A stretch of 64,000 nucleotides of DNA, taken from Fodinibius sp036381435. GTDB lineage: Bacteria; Bacteroidota; Rhodothermia; Balneolales; Balneolaceae. Positions 25,257 through 33,969 of the stretch are shown here, one piece after another. The position numbers were made by a program, and so were the translations under genes. Position 1 is the stretch's first letter. Every line of letters starts with the position of its first letter. The stretch spans positions 77,632 to 141,631 of the forward strand of contig DASVCW010000001.1 in assembly GCA_036381435.1 (NCBI GenBank). The letters run 5' to 3'. Under the pieces are notes generated by a model. The model searched no databases and had not been told where the DNA came from. It worked only from the letters and a program-made list of their open reading frames with translations.

Positions 25257-27320
25257 ATGTCGCAAAACAAAAAGTCATCTGATAAAAAGTCCGGTTTGAA
25301 AGATTCGAAGAAGGACAGTAAGTCTCCAAAGTTTCCTATCTGGATTTATGTAGTTCTGTTGCTAGCTTTGCTGGGCATTCAGTTCTATTTTATGAGCCCC
25401 GAGAGCGGTTCAAGAATCAAATACAGTACATTTTTGGAGTATGTAGAGGAAGGGTATGTCGATGAAATTACCATCAGGAACGGCCAACACATCACTGGAA
25501 AGTACAGTGAGAAAGCCATTGAAGAAGGCATAGTAAAACCACCAGCTGAAAAAAAGGATGAGTGGTCATTAATGGATTCATCCGAAAGCAACGGGTTCAC
25601 TACCACCATGATCAGGGGTGATGAAATTCGCCCCATTCTGGACAGGAATGATGTCACCTATGATGCCCGGGTTGAGGAAGACTGGTTCAGCGGTATTTTG
25701 ATATGGCTGGTACCTATCGGACTGGCCATCGCATTCTGGATTTTCATTTTCCGTAAAATGAATCCCGGTCAGCAGGTATTGAATATCGGTAAGAACAAAG
25801 CTTCACTTTACGACAAGCAGAAAGATAATAAGGTTTCATTTAAAGATGTGGCGGGACTTCAGGAGGCAAAAGCCGAGGTTGAAGAAGTCGTTGAATTTTT
25901 ACGAAAGCCCAAAAAATTCACCAAACTCGGGGGTACTTTGCCCAAAGGAGTTTTGCTGGTAGGCCCTCCCGGTACGGGTAAAACTTTGTTGGCGAAGGCT
26001 ACAGCCGGAGAAGCAGACGTACCGTTCTTCAGCCTTAGCGGTTCTGACTTTGTTGAAATGTTTGTGGGTGTCGGTGCTGCCCGTGTTCGTGATTTGTTTA
26101 AACAGGCCAAAGAACAGGCTCCCTGTATTATTTTTATTGATGAAATTGATGCCATTGGCCGCAGCCGGGGTAAAGGGATGATGATGGGCTCTAATGACGA
26201 GCGTGAAAATACTCTCAACCAGCTGTTGAGTGAAATGGACGGTTTCAATACTGACAAGGGAGTCATCATTATGGCCGCTACTAACCGCCCCGATGTGCTT
26301 GATTCCGCTCTCTTGCGTCCGGGTCGTTTTGACCGTCAGATTGTAATTGACAAACCTGACCTGAAAGGACGTGTTGAGGTATTTAAAGTCCATACCAGGA
26401 ATTTGAAACTTTCTGAAGATATTGACATGAAGCTGCTGGCTTCACAAACACCGGGTTTTGCAGGTGCCGAAGTAGCAAATTTATGTAATGAAGCAGCTCT
26501 GCTTGCAGCCCGAAGGGGTAAAAACCAGGTAGAAATGGAAGATTTTCAGGATTCTATTGAGCGAGTTATTGCCGGGCTGGAGAAGAAGAACAAGCTTATC
26601 AGTCCGAATGAACGTGAAATTGTAGCATATCATGAAGCGGGCCATGCTATTGTCGGCTGGTACTTCGAGCATACAGATCCGGTGCTGAAAGTGAGTATCG
26701 TTCCCCGTGGATTAGCAGCATTGGGTTACACTCTTCAAACGCCGCTGGAAGACCGTTTCCTGATGACTACCGAAGAACTTAATGATAAAATTTGTGCCCT
26801 TTTAGGTGGACGTATTGCTGAAGAAATTATCTTTGGACGTATATCCACCGGTGCACAAAATGATCTGGAACGTATCACCAATATGGCTTTCGCCATGGTT
26901 GCAGAATACGGAATGAGTGATGATTTAGGATATATTTCCCTCAAGAATTCACAAAATCCTGAAAACAGTTATGGCTTTAATAAAAAATATTCTGAACGTA
27001 CCGCCGAGCGCATTGATCAGGCAGTGAATGAAATCATCAAACAAAATTATGAGCGAACCAAAGCATTTTTGATTAAGCATAAGGACCAGCTTGAAAATAT
27101 GGCCAAAACATTGCTTGATAAAGAAGTGCTGGATCATAACGATTTAAAAGATCTGCTCGGTGATCATCCCGAAGGAAAATATCCTGAAGGTATTTTTGCC
27201 AGCGAAAAAGTAAACGGCAAAAAAGAAGCCCCTTTAGAAGCTGAAATTGTTGATGAAGGGGATCAGATAGAAGATTCTGAGGACTCTTCAGAAGAAGAAA
27301 AAAAGGAGAGCGTGGATTAA
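25257..27320 (+). CDS. ftsH: ATP-dependent zinc metalloprotease FtsH
   Basis: Membrane-anchored AAA+ protease that degrades misassembled membrane proteins and regulatory substrates. The 687 residues have two membrane helices (about 27-46 and 145-166) flanking a periplasmic domain, then the AAA+ module with Walker A GPPGTGKT at 236-243, Walker B IIFIDEIDAIG and the second region of homology with arginine fingers (RPGRFDRQI). The zinc-binding HEAGH is at 459-463. A strongly acidic C-terminal tail (EDSEDSSEEEKKES) follows. Length and order are canonical. Confidence 0.97.
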   Translation: MSQNKKSSDKKSGLKDSKKDSKSPKFPIWIYVVLLLALLGIQFYFMSPESGSRIKYSTFLEYVEEGYVDEITIRNGQHITGKYSEKAIEEGIVKPPAEKKDEWSLMDSSESNGFTTTMIRGDEIRPILDRNDVTYDARVEEDWFSGILIWLVPIGLAIAFWIFIFRKMNPGQQVLNIGKNKASLYDKQKDNKVSFKDVAGLQEAKAEVEEVVEFLRKPKKFTKLGGTLPKGVLLVGPPGTGKTLLAKATAGEADVPFFSLSGSDFVEMFVGVGAARVRDLFKQAKEQAPCIIFIDEIDAIGRSRGKGMMMGSNDERENTLNQLLSEMDGFNTDKGVIIMAATNRPDVLDSALLRPGRFDRQIVIDKPDLKGRVEVFKVHTRNLKLSEDIDMKLLASQTPGFAGAEVANLCNEAALLAARRGKNQVEMEDFQDSIERVIAGLEKKNKLISPNEREIVAYHEAGHAIVGWYFEHTDPVLKVSIVPRGLAALGYTLQTPLEDRFLMTTEELNDKICALLGGRIAEEIIFGRISTGAQNDLERITNMAFAMVAEYGMSDDLGYISLKNSQNPENSYGFNKKYSERTAERIDQAVNEIIKQNYERTKAFLIKHKDQLENMAKTLLDKEVLDHNDLKDLLGDHPEGKYPEGIFASEKVNGKKEAPLEAEIVDEGDQIEDSEDSSEEEKKESVD

Positions 27321-27384
27321 AGATCTACGAAAGTTCTTGCCTCATCTTGGGTTTTATGAAAAATGATGTTTATTGGAGAATTTG

Positions 27385-27430
27385 CTCCGCTGATACTATC
27401 AGCGGAGTTTACTTCCCCCTTCGCAGGGGG
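27385..27430 (+). terminator. Tandem hairpins after ftsH
   Basis: CTCCGCTGAT (27385-27394) pairs perfectly with ATCAGCGGAG (27398-27407), and a second stem CCCCC/GGGGG follows at 27415-27430. The T tract is weak, so termination is likely but not certain. Confidence 0.6.
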
Positions 27431-27516
27431 ATGACTCCTTAATAACCGATTTCTGAACATCAATCACTCTGGACTTTCGGGAGAAAAGTTTTAACCTTCC
27501 TTCATTTATTAAAAAC

Positions 27517-27556
27517 GGCTGTGTTAACATTTTCTTAAAGCTATAATAACACAGCC
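27517..27556. promoter_or_regulatory. Perfect 10-bp inverted repeat upstream of the TonB receptor gene
   Basis: GGCTGTGTTA (27517-27526) and TAACACAGCC (27547-27556) are exact inverted copies separated by 20 nt. They lie about 50 bp before the receptor start codon and upstream of a -7-like TATCCTTG (27594-27601). Spacing of half-site centres is about three helical turns, compatible with an operator for a dimeric regulator; a long-loop hairpin is the alternative. Confidence 0.4.
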
Positions 27557-27608
27557 ATAATCGTAGCATAATATTTACGAAATCTAAGTGTGCTATCCTT
27601 GACATGTG

Positions 27609-30380
27609 ATGTTAAGGAAACCTAAATATAAAATCAGCATACTTATCGTGAATACTTCAACTCTTTATAAATCAGTTGTGATGTTATTCACAACTGTTTT
27701 TTGTTTCACTTCGCTCAGTATAGCTCAATCAACGGGTAAGATCGCCGGCCGGGTCATAGATGCCGAAACCGGAGAGCCTGTTATTGGTGCAAATGTGGCC
27801 ATCACCGGAACCACACAAGGCGCCGCAACCGATCTGGACGGCAGCTATATCATTCAAGGCATAAAGCCGGACATATACTCAATCACCGTTTCATATATCT
27901 CGTATGCTGAAAAGCAAATTACCGGTGTTGAGGTAAGAGCGGGAGAGGCAACAACGCTCGACATTTCCCTTCAGCCTAAAACAATCGGTATGGGGGAAGT
28001 TACAGTAACCGCCCAGGCAAGCAGGAGCAATGTGGCAGGGCTGTTATCAATACAGCGCAAATCGGTACCTATTCAAAACGGAATCTCTTCTCAGCAGATT
28101 TCCAAAACAGGAGACAGTGACGTGGGCAGTGCTTTAAAACGGGTGACAGGGGTTACTGTACGGAATGGAAAGGACATATTTATACGCGGATTGGGTAACC
28201 GTTACAGCAATATTCAGCTGAACGGATCTCAATTACCGTCAACTAATCCAAATCAAAAGGAAGTACCTGTTGATTTACTGGGCAGCGGGCTGGTAGAAAG
28301 CATAATGGTACAAAAAACCTATACCGCTGATCAGCTGGCGGAATTTTCGGGAGGCTCGGTAAAAATTATAACCAAAGAATTTCCTCACGAACAAAACTTT
28401 ACAGTTAGCTATTCAACCAGCTATAACACCGTCTCTACCTTTGAAAATACATTAACCGGTCCCGGAAGTGCCACCGATTTTCTCGGATATGACAGCGGAA
28501 AGCGAAGTTTGCCTTCCATTCTAAAAAATAGGCGGGTAAGTGATGAAATTGCTTCTCTCGTTGTCAAAAATCTGCATGATGACTGGAATATAAGCAGCAG
28601 GAAAATGAGTATTCCTTCCCAAAGCGTGGGTATTAATTATGCTAACCAGTTTAATGAAGATAGAATGCCCATCGGAGCGGTGGGTAACTTTTCGTATAAT
28701 TTTGCCCGCAAACTTCAGCCTAATAAAAAGCAGCGTTTTGTCCAGTTTTTCAATGAAAACGGGCCGGATTTTGCTACTAATTTTAATGTGAATGAGGGGA
28801 TAGAAACGGCCGAACTGAGCGGAATGCTGAATCTCTTTATAAAGCCGTCTCAGTTCACAAAGGTTGGACTTAAGACTCTGTACTCGAATTCTACCACTGA
28901 CAGTAAAAGCATCATCCAGGGGCCTTACCAAAACGGAATAACTCGTCAGACCGTGCTGGATTTCGACCGGAGAACTATATTTTCGGCAACTCTTGAGGCG
29001 GAAACATATTTCAAAGGCTTAATGTCCTCCACACTTTCGGGGCACTTGAGTTACAACCGGGCTTTGCGAGTTCGTCCTGATCGTCGAACTACGCGTTACA
29101 ATTTGGTCGGTGGTGAATATCGTTTCGAAGACTTTGGTGATAATAACGGCCATTTTTTCTCAAATCAAAATGACAATAACTATTCGGCCGAATTAAAATA
29201 TGAATTCCGGCCCTTTTCTTTTTTGAATGTATCAGCCGGGGGGAACATCATCATTAAGGACCGGAAGTTTACGGCCCGGCGCATCACCTACCGTGATCAA
29301 ATTGCTCCTTTCGTAACAAATATAGCAGCTCAGCAACCATCAGCGGTTTTGAGTGATGAAAATATAGCCAACGGTACATTGGAGCTCACCGAAACGACAC
29401 AATTCGGACTCACTCAATCAGATTGGTATAATGGGTTTCAGACCATTTATGCGGGCTTCTTAAGCACCGAGTGGCATTTAATAGATAATCTTTCATTTTC
29501 GATTGGCGGCCGTATTGAACAATCAACTCAAACGATTGAAGTGCCAATGAGTTTGATTGGAGAGTATGTGGAAGTATCCCGGGTACAAAATACTGATTTC
29601 CTTCCTGCCGTAAATATCATGTATGAATTGGCAGATAAAACCAACCTCCGCGCAGCTTATTCCCATACCTTGGCCCGCCCCGAATTCCGGGAGATTTCAA
29701 ACTTTAATTTTGCCAATTTCCTGGGCGGACAGCGGGTTTACGGAAATCCGGATCTTAAGCAGACTAATATCACAAACTATGACCTCCGGTTTGAAACTTA
29801 CCCTGGCGGAGGCGAACTGTTTGCTATTAGCGCATTTTACAAACACTTCGAAAATCCGATCGAGTTATTCTATCGTCTCACCGACGCCAATGAAGTGTTT
29901 TATGATAACGCTCCGGAAGCTGATCTATATGGTATTGAAATTGAAGGCCGAAAAAGCATTACCGAACAGCTGCAGCTTGTAGCAAATGCATCATACATTT
30001 TTTCGGAATCACGAATGGGAGAAGATGCCGCCAATCGTGTGGCTAATATTGAACGTCCCATGGTGGGACAATCACCCTACATCATCAATGCATCAGCTTT
30101 TTATGTGATTCCTGAGTGGAATGTTGACTTATCCCTCAGTTACAACACCTTTGGGAAACGCATTGTTACCGTTGGCAAAAACGGTCAGCAGTATGATGAG
30201 TACGAACAGTCATTTCATAATCTGGGTGCCAAAATTGACTACTCAATAGGTGCCACCGATCTGAGCTTGGAGATTAACAATCTTTTGAATGATGTGCATG
30301 AATACAAGCTGGGTCCGGCAACTACTTATAAGTACAAACTCGGTATGACCTTCAAATTTGGAGTAACGGTGTCGCTGTAG
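27609..30380 (+). CDS. TonB-dependent outer-membrane receptor with CarboxypepD_reg-like domain
   Basis: Outer-membrane active transporter of about 923 residues. After a long basic N-region and hydrophobic signal segment (MLFTTVFCFTSLSIAQ) comes a carboxypeptidase regulatory-like domain (about 41-122: GRVIDAETGEPVIGANVAIT), then the plug (LKRVTGVTVRNGKDIFIRGLG ... FSGGSVKI) and a beta-barrel to the C-terminus. Start choice is uncertain: ATG at 27609 (GTG at 27606) or an in-frame ATG at 27681, which would leave a signal peptide without a basic N-region, so 27609 is preferred. No SusD gene follows; instead the next gene is an IPT-domain lipoprotein, a likely surface partner. The ligand is unknown. 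Confidence 0.9.
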   Translation: MLRKPKYKISILIVNTSTLYKSVVMLFTTVFCFTSLSIAQSTGKIAGRVIDAETGEPVIGANVAITGTTQGAATDLDGSYIIQGIKPDIYSITVSYISYAEKQITGVEVRAGEATTLDISLQPKTIGMGEVTVTAQASRSNVAGLLSIQRKSVPIQNGISSQQISKTGDSDVGSALKRVTGVTVRNGKDIFIRGLGNRYSNIQLNGSQLPSTNPNQKEVPVDLLGSGLVESIMVQKTYTADQLAEFSGGSVKIITKEFPHEQNFTVSYSTSYNTVSTFENTLTGPGSATDFLGYDSGKRSLPSILKNRRVSDEIASLVVKNLHDDWNISSRKMSIPSQSVGINYANQFNEDRMPIGAVGNFSYNFARKLQPNKKQRFVQFFNENGPDFATNFNVNEGIETAELSGMLNLFIKPSQFTKVGLKTLYSNSTTDSKSIIQGPYQNGITRQTVLDFDRRTIFSATLEAETYFKGLMSSTLSGHLSYNRALRVRPDRRTTRYNLVGGEYRFEDFGDNNGHFFSNQNDNNYSAELKYEFRPFSFLNVSAGGNIIIKDRKFTARRITYRDQIAPFVTNIAAQQPSAVLSDENIANGTLELTETTQFGLTQSDWYNGFQTIYAGFLSTEWHLIDNLSFSIGGRIEQSTQTIEVPMSLIGEYVEVSRVQNTDFLPAVNIMYELADKTNLRAAYSHTLARPEFREISNFNFANFLGGQRVYGNPDLKQTNITNYDLRFETYPGGGELFAISAFYKHFENPIELFYRLTDANEVFYDNAPEADLYGIEIEGRKSITEQLQLVANASYIFSESRMGEDAANRVANIERPMVGQSPYIINASAFYVIPEWNVDLSLSYNTFGKRIVTVGKNGQQYDEYEQSFHNLGAKIDYSIGATDLSLEINNLLNDVHEYKLGPATTYKYKLGMTFKFGVTVSL

Positions 30381-30491
30381 TCAATGCGGAATCGAAAAGT
30401 TAATCATTTGGTCATTTCACCTTAATCGTTTCTTAAAGCCTGTGCTTTATAATCAACCTTAACCCCAATTAACTAACCTAATCAATCTATC

Positions 30492-32093
30492 ATGAAACTT
30501 AACTTTACAACCATAGCGAGTTTCTTTGTGCTTGGCCTTGCGTTAATTGTTACCGCTTGCGGTGATGACAACCCGGTAAATCCGGGCAGTGAGCTTTCCA
30601 TCGCATCCTTCACCCCCGCATCGGGTGCAGCGGGGACTTCAGTAACCATAACCGGAATGGGTTTTGCTTCATCAGCCGATGGAAATACAGTAACTTTTGC
30701 CGGAAATGCAGAAGCCGAAGTCAATTCAGCTTCTGCTACCGAACTTACCGTTACTGTTCCGGCCGGAGCCCAACGCGGTCCGATTTCTGTAACTGTAAAC
30801 GGTGAGACCGTTACTTCAAGCAGTGATTTTACCGTTGAAGGTGCAAACGGGGGAGGGGAAGTGCCTCAGGTTTACCAGGCCCTGCCGGGAACGCTGATCA
30901 CCCAAGATGAAATCTGGTCAAACGATACCACTTTAACAGGTCCGCGATTTGTTTTGCCGGGAGTTACCTTAACGATTGAAGCCGGAGTAACTGTAAGTTT
31001 CGCATACCACAACAACAATAATGAAGATGTGGGAACCATCATCACACTGCCCGGGGATGATGAAAACTTTAGCGAGCCGCGTCCTTCGGGTCGTCTGGTG
31101 GCTGTCGGTACTGCCGGTAATCCGGTGGTATTTACTTCCGAGCGAAAACAAGTAGCCAGCTGGGGCGGCATCATTTTAGCGGGTGAAGCAAGCAACAATA
31201 TTCCCGGTGGACTCGGTGAGATTGAAGGGCTTTCACAAGGTGTTCAGTACGGGGCTGATATCAATGGCAGGGAGTCGTTTAAGGATAATGATGACAGCGG
31301 CCGGTTAAGCTACATTCGCATCGAATATTCGGGCTACAGCATCGCCGATGGCAGTGAACTGCAAGCTTTGACTCTGTATTCTGTAGGAAATGCTACACAA
31401 CTGGACTACATTAATATTTATCAATCGGTTGACGATGGTATTGAAATTTTCGGCGGTACAGTTGATATCAAATACCTGGTTGTAAAAGGAGCGCAGGATG
31501 ACACCTTTGATTACGATCAGGGCTGGACAGGACGCGGGCAATTTTGGGTAGGCGTGCAGACTGCGGGCACTCCATCCAACAGAGGCTTCGAAAACGACGG
31601 CTGTGATGATCAGGCAGACTGCGATGGCGGAAACGGCCCGACGAGCCCTCAAATATACAATGTAACTCTCTATGGAAATGATGTAGCTAACGGCGAAACT
31701 ATTTACGGGGTATATCTGCGGGAAGGAATTACAGGCGAGTATAAAAACATCATCATCGCCAACTTTGGCAAAAGTATGGAGGCTCCCATTTATGTTGAAG
31801 ACGATGGCACTGCCGATGGTATCGGTTCTGAATTAATCTTTGGCGGTAATATTTCTTATAACAATGCCAGTGACGGTTCATCCCTTTCTTATTATGATCA
31901 ACTGGGGCTGCAAACTTTAAATCCGCAATTTATAGACCCGGCATCCTTTAATTTTGCCTTGCAGACTGGTTCGGGAGCACTTACCAGTGGTGTACAGCCT
32001 CCGAATGATGGCTTCTTTGAGCAGGTAGATTACAGCGGTGCCTTTGGTACCGAAGACTGGACCCAGGAGGGAAGCTGGGTCAGGTGGAACTAA
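30492..32093 (+). CDS. IPT/TIG-domain lipoprotein, probable surface partner of the TonB receptor
   Basis: 533 residues with a lipoprotein signal peptide (lipobox IVTAC, Cys23). An IPT/TIG immunoglobulin-like domain at about 35-115 (SIASFTPASGAAGTSVTITG) is followed by a long region with recurring short beta motifs (ANNIPGGLGEIEGLS-like and 'DYINIYQSVDDGIEIFGGTV'), which looks like a parallel beta-helix or right-handed repeat. It is rich in Asp, Asn and Gly, with a cysteine pair in DGCDDQADCDGG. I know no established function; related proteins are sometimes labelled 'multidrug transporter', which nothing here supports. It lies 111 bp after the receptor gene and ends in a terminator. Confidence 0.75.
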   Translation: MKLNFTTIASFFVLGLALIVTACGDDNPVNPGSELSIASFTPASGAAGTSVTITGMGFASSADGNTVTFAGNAEAEVNSASATELTVTVPAGAQRGPISVTVNGETVTSSSDFTVEGANGGGEVPQVYQALPGTLITQDEIWSNDTTLTGPRFVLPGVTLTIEAGVTVSFAYHNNNNEDVGTIITLPGDDENFSEPRPSGRLVAVGTAGNPVVFTSERKQVASWGGIILAGEASNNIPGGLGEIEGLSQGVQYGADINGRESFKDNDDSGRLSYIRIEYSGYSIADGSELQALTLYSVGNATQLDYINIYQSVDDGIEIFGGTVDIKYLVVKGAQDDTFDYDQGWTGRGQFWVGVQTAGTPSNRGFENDGCDDQADCDGGNGPTSPQIYNVTLYGNDVANGETIYGVYLREGITGEYKNIIIANFGKSMEAPIYVEDDGTADGIGSELIFGGNISYNNASDGSSLSYYDQLGLQTLNPQFIDPASFNFALQTGSGALTSGVQPPNDGFFEQVDYSGAFGTEDWTQEGSWVRWN

Positions 32094-32106
32094 CCTCATA
32101 AAACAT

Positions 32107-32172
32107 CCTCACATCTAAAGTGTGAGGTCTGCTGATCACAGGGAAGCTTCGTTGAATCGGGGCTTCCTTTTT
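32107..32172 (+). terminator. Double hairpin terminator after the IPT lipoprotein gene
   Basis: CCTCACA (32107-32113) pairs with TGTGAGG (32121-32127). A second stem GGGAAGC (32141-32147) pairs with GCTTCC (32162-32167) and is followed by TTTTT. Confidence 0.8.
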
Positions 32173-32195
32173 AACTAATGCGAGCTTCTACCTAC

Positions 32196-32264
32196 GCTCA
32201 AAGGGAGTTGTACTCCCGTTTTCAGGCTCAGGAGTGCCTATGGAACAAACTCCCTCACAGCTAT
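32196..32264 (-). repeat. REP-like palindromic repeat, inverted copy of the 18139-18197 block
   Basis: Read on the minus strand it gives atagctgtgagggagtttgt ... gggagtacaactccctttga, alignable with the block after nuoN. The right part (gggagt...actccctttgagc) is best conserved. The spacer 32265-32471 around it is AT-rich and shows nothing further that I can name. Confidence 0.65.
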
Positions 32265-32471
32265 AAATGCCATTTCTAACAAAGTAATAGAAAAAAATTT
32301 GTAACCTTTGAGCAAAAAATGCATCAAATAGTAAAGCGGTTAATCTATATCAACTTTATTTAAGTTATCAACAGTATTCATATATTTGATAAAAATAGCT
32401 TTTAGTGATAATTTAACCCTTAATAATTGAGGCTGGAACCAATATTTTTAAAGGTTCGTTTATTAAAGCCG

Positions 32472-32948
32472 ATGCCTAAATCTACAAATAGAAAAAGTTT
32501 GGTTTTTGTAACGCGTAAAGCTCATTTTAACGCCGCTCATCGTTTACACAATCCCGAAAAGTCAGATCAGTGGAATAAAGATACCTTCGGAAAGTGCAAT
32601 CATGAGAATTGGCACGGGCATAATTATATTCTGAAGGTTACCGTAGCGGGTGAGCCTGATTCTGAAACCGGCTATATAATTGATTTGTCTGTTCTGAAGG
32701 AAGTTATTCAGTCAAAAATTACAGAAAAGTGTGATCACAAGAATTTGAATTTAGATGTGGCTTTTTTGGAGGGAATTCTTCCTTCAACCGAGAATCTGGT
32801 AAAGGTTTTTTTTGAAGAACTCAAAGGGCCTGTTAAAAAAGCTGCAAAAGGCAATGGATTTCTTTATGAAGTGGAATTGCAGGAAACAGAACGCAATTCA
32901 GCTAAATATTGTCCGTTTCTCTTGGGTGAAAAACTGCCCGTTGTTTAA
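32472..32948 (+). CDS. 6-pyruvoyl-tetrahydropterin synthase family protein
   Basis: Cytoplasmic zinc enzyme acting on 7,8-dihydroneopterin triphosphate. The 158 residues (ATG at 32472; a TTG 45 bp upstream is less likely) show zinc ligands His23 (FNAAHRLH), His48 and His50 (WHGHNY), and the catalytic Cys42 in FGKCNHENWHGHNY. Later motifs CDHKNLNLDVAFL and STENL with the conserved Glu follow. The spacing around GKCN..HGHNY and DHKNLNLDV resembles animal PTPS more than QueD (6-carboxy-tetrahydropterin synthase), but both share this fold. It lies 22 bp upstream of folE2, so pterin (biopterin-like) or queuosine synthesis are both possible; no queC, queE or queF is nearby. Confidence 0.88.
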   Translation: MPKSTNRKSLVFVTRKAHFNAAHRLHNPEKSDQWNKDTFGKCNHENWHGHNYILKVTVAGEPDSETGYIIDLSVLKEVIQSKITEKCDHKNLNLDVAFLEGILPSTENLVKVFFEELKGPVKKAAKGNGFLYEVELQETERNSAKYCPFLLGEKLPVV

Positions 32949-32970
32949 CAGTTAGTTGAAGCAAAGAAGA

Positions 32971-33870
32971 ATGATCTCAGCAAAATTGAAAAGATATTAC
33001 GATCCTACATTTACGGTTTCTGATGATTACCGGGCCAGTTTGCCCGACCTTCAGAATGGTCCCGCTTCGCTGATTGAAGGAGCGGATGTACCCATTCAAC
33101 AAGTAGGTATTTCGGGTTTTAAGCTGCCGCTTAAGTATCCGCGAGCGGATGGAGAATTGCTCACACTGGAAACTTCAGTTGACGGTTATGTAGGCCTGGA
33201 AGCCGGAAAGAAAGGCATCAACATGAGCCGGATTATGCGCTCATTCTATAAATTTAAGGATGATGTTTTTCACCCCGATAAATTGGAAGAAGTCCTTGAA
33301 AAGTATTGTAAGGATATAGAATCTCAATCAGCGTTTTTGAGGTTGTCATTTAACTATCCGATTCCGCAAAAAAGCCTCAGATCGGAATTAGAAGGTTACC
33401 AATATTATAACGTAGCTTTTGAAGGTACACTGAATGCGCAGGGCAAGTTTCGGAAGTTTGTGCATCTGGATTTCGAGTATAGCAGTGCATGTCCTTGTTC
33501 ATATGAGCTTTCGGAACATGTCCGCGAAACGCGTGAAGTGGCTGCCATTCCCCACAGCCAGCGTAGTGTAGCGAGTTTAACCGTAGAGCTCGATGAAGAG
33601 ATATTCATTGAAGACCTGGTAAACCATTGTAGACAAGCGCTAATGACCGAAACGCAGGTGATGGTGAAGCGGGAAGATGAGCAGGCTTTTGCTGAAATGA
33701 ATGCGGCTTATCAGAAGTTTGTGGAAGATGCCGCTCGTTTGCTCTATGATGAGCTAAATGATGATAAACGCATTGTTGATTTTCTTGTTCGCTGTGTGCA
33801 TATGGAAAGTCTTCACAGCCACGATGCCGTAAGCCGTATTTGCAAGGGTGTTAAGAACGGTTTGAGGTAA
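32971..33870 (+). CDS. folE2: GTP cyclohydrolase IB (FolE2)
   Basis: Zinc-independent-class GTP cyclohydrolase making 7,8-dihydroneopterin triphosphate from GTP, the entry step to folate, biopterin and queuosine. About 300 residues; the ATG at 32971 is preferred over a TTG 15 bp earlier. FolE2 signatures are present: SACPCSYELSEH with the conserved cysteine, IPHSQRSVASLTVEL, and the C-terminal HSHDAV. The preceding PTPS gene uses its product, so the pair encodes two consecutive pathway steps. Confidence 0.93.
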   Translation: MISAKLKRYYDPTFTVSDDYRASLPDLQNGPASLIEGADVPIQQVGISGFKLPLKYPRADGELLTLETSVDGYVGLEAGKKGINMSRIMRSFYKFKDDVFHPDKLEEVLEKYCKDIESQSAFLRLSFNYPIPQKSLRSELEGYQYYNVAFEGTLNAQGKFRKFVHLDFEYSSACPCSYELSEHVRETREVAAIPHSQRSVASLTVELDEEIFIEDLVNHCRQALMTETQVMVKREDEQAFAEMNAAYQKFVEDAARLLYDELNDDKRIVDFLVRCVHMESLHSHDAVSRICKGVKNGLR

Positions 33871-33875
33871 ATTCG

Positions 33876-33937
33876 AAATTCAAATGACTAAAATCCAAAA
33901 CGAGACTAAATTGTTTCGGATTTTAGTCTTTGAATTT
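33876..33937. terminator. Bidirectional terminator between folE2 and the convergent membrane-protein gene
   Basis: AAATTCAAA-GACTAAAATCC (33876-33896) pairs with GGATTTTAGTC-TTTGAATTT (33918-33937) with only a small interruption. A/T runs flank both sides. The genes on both sides converge on it. Confidence 0.8.
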
Positions 33938-33969
33938 TTAAGTGGTGCTCCCAGACTAACAAACGAATT

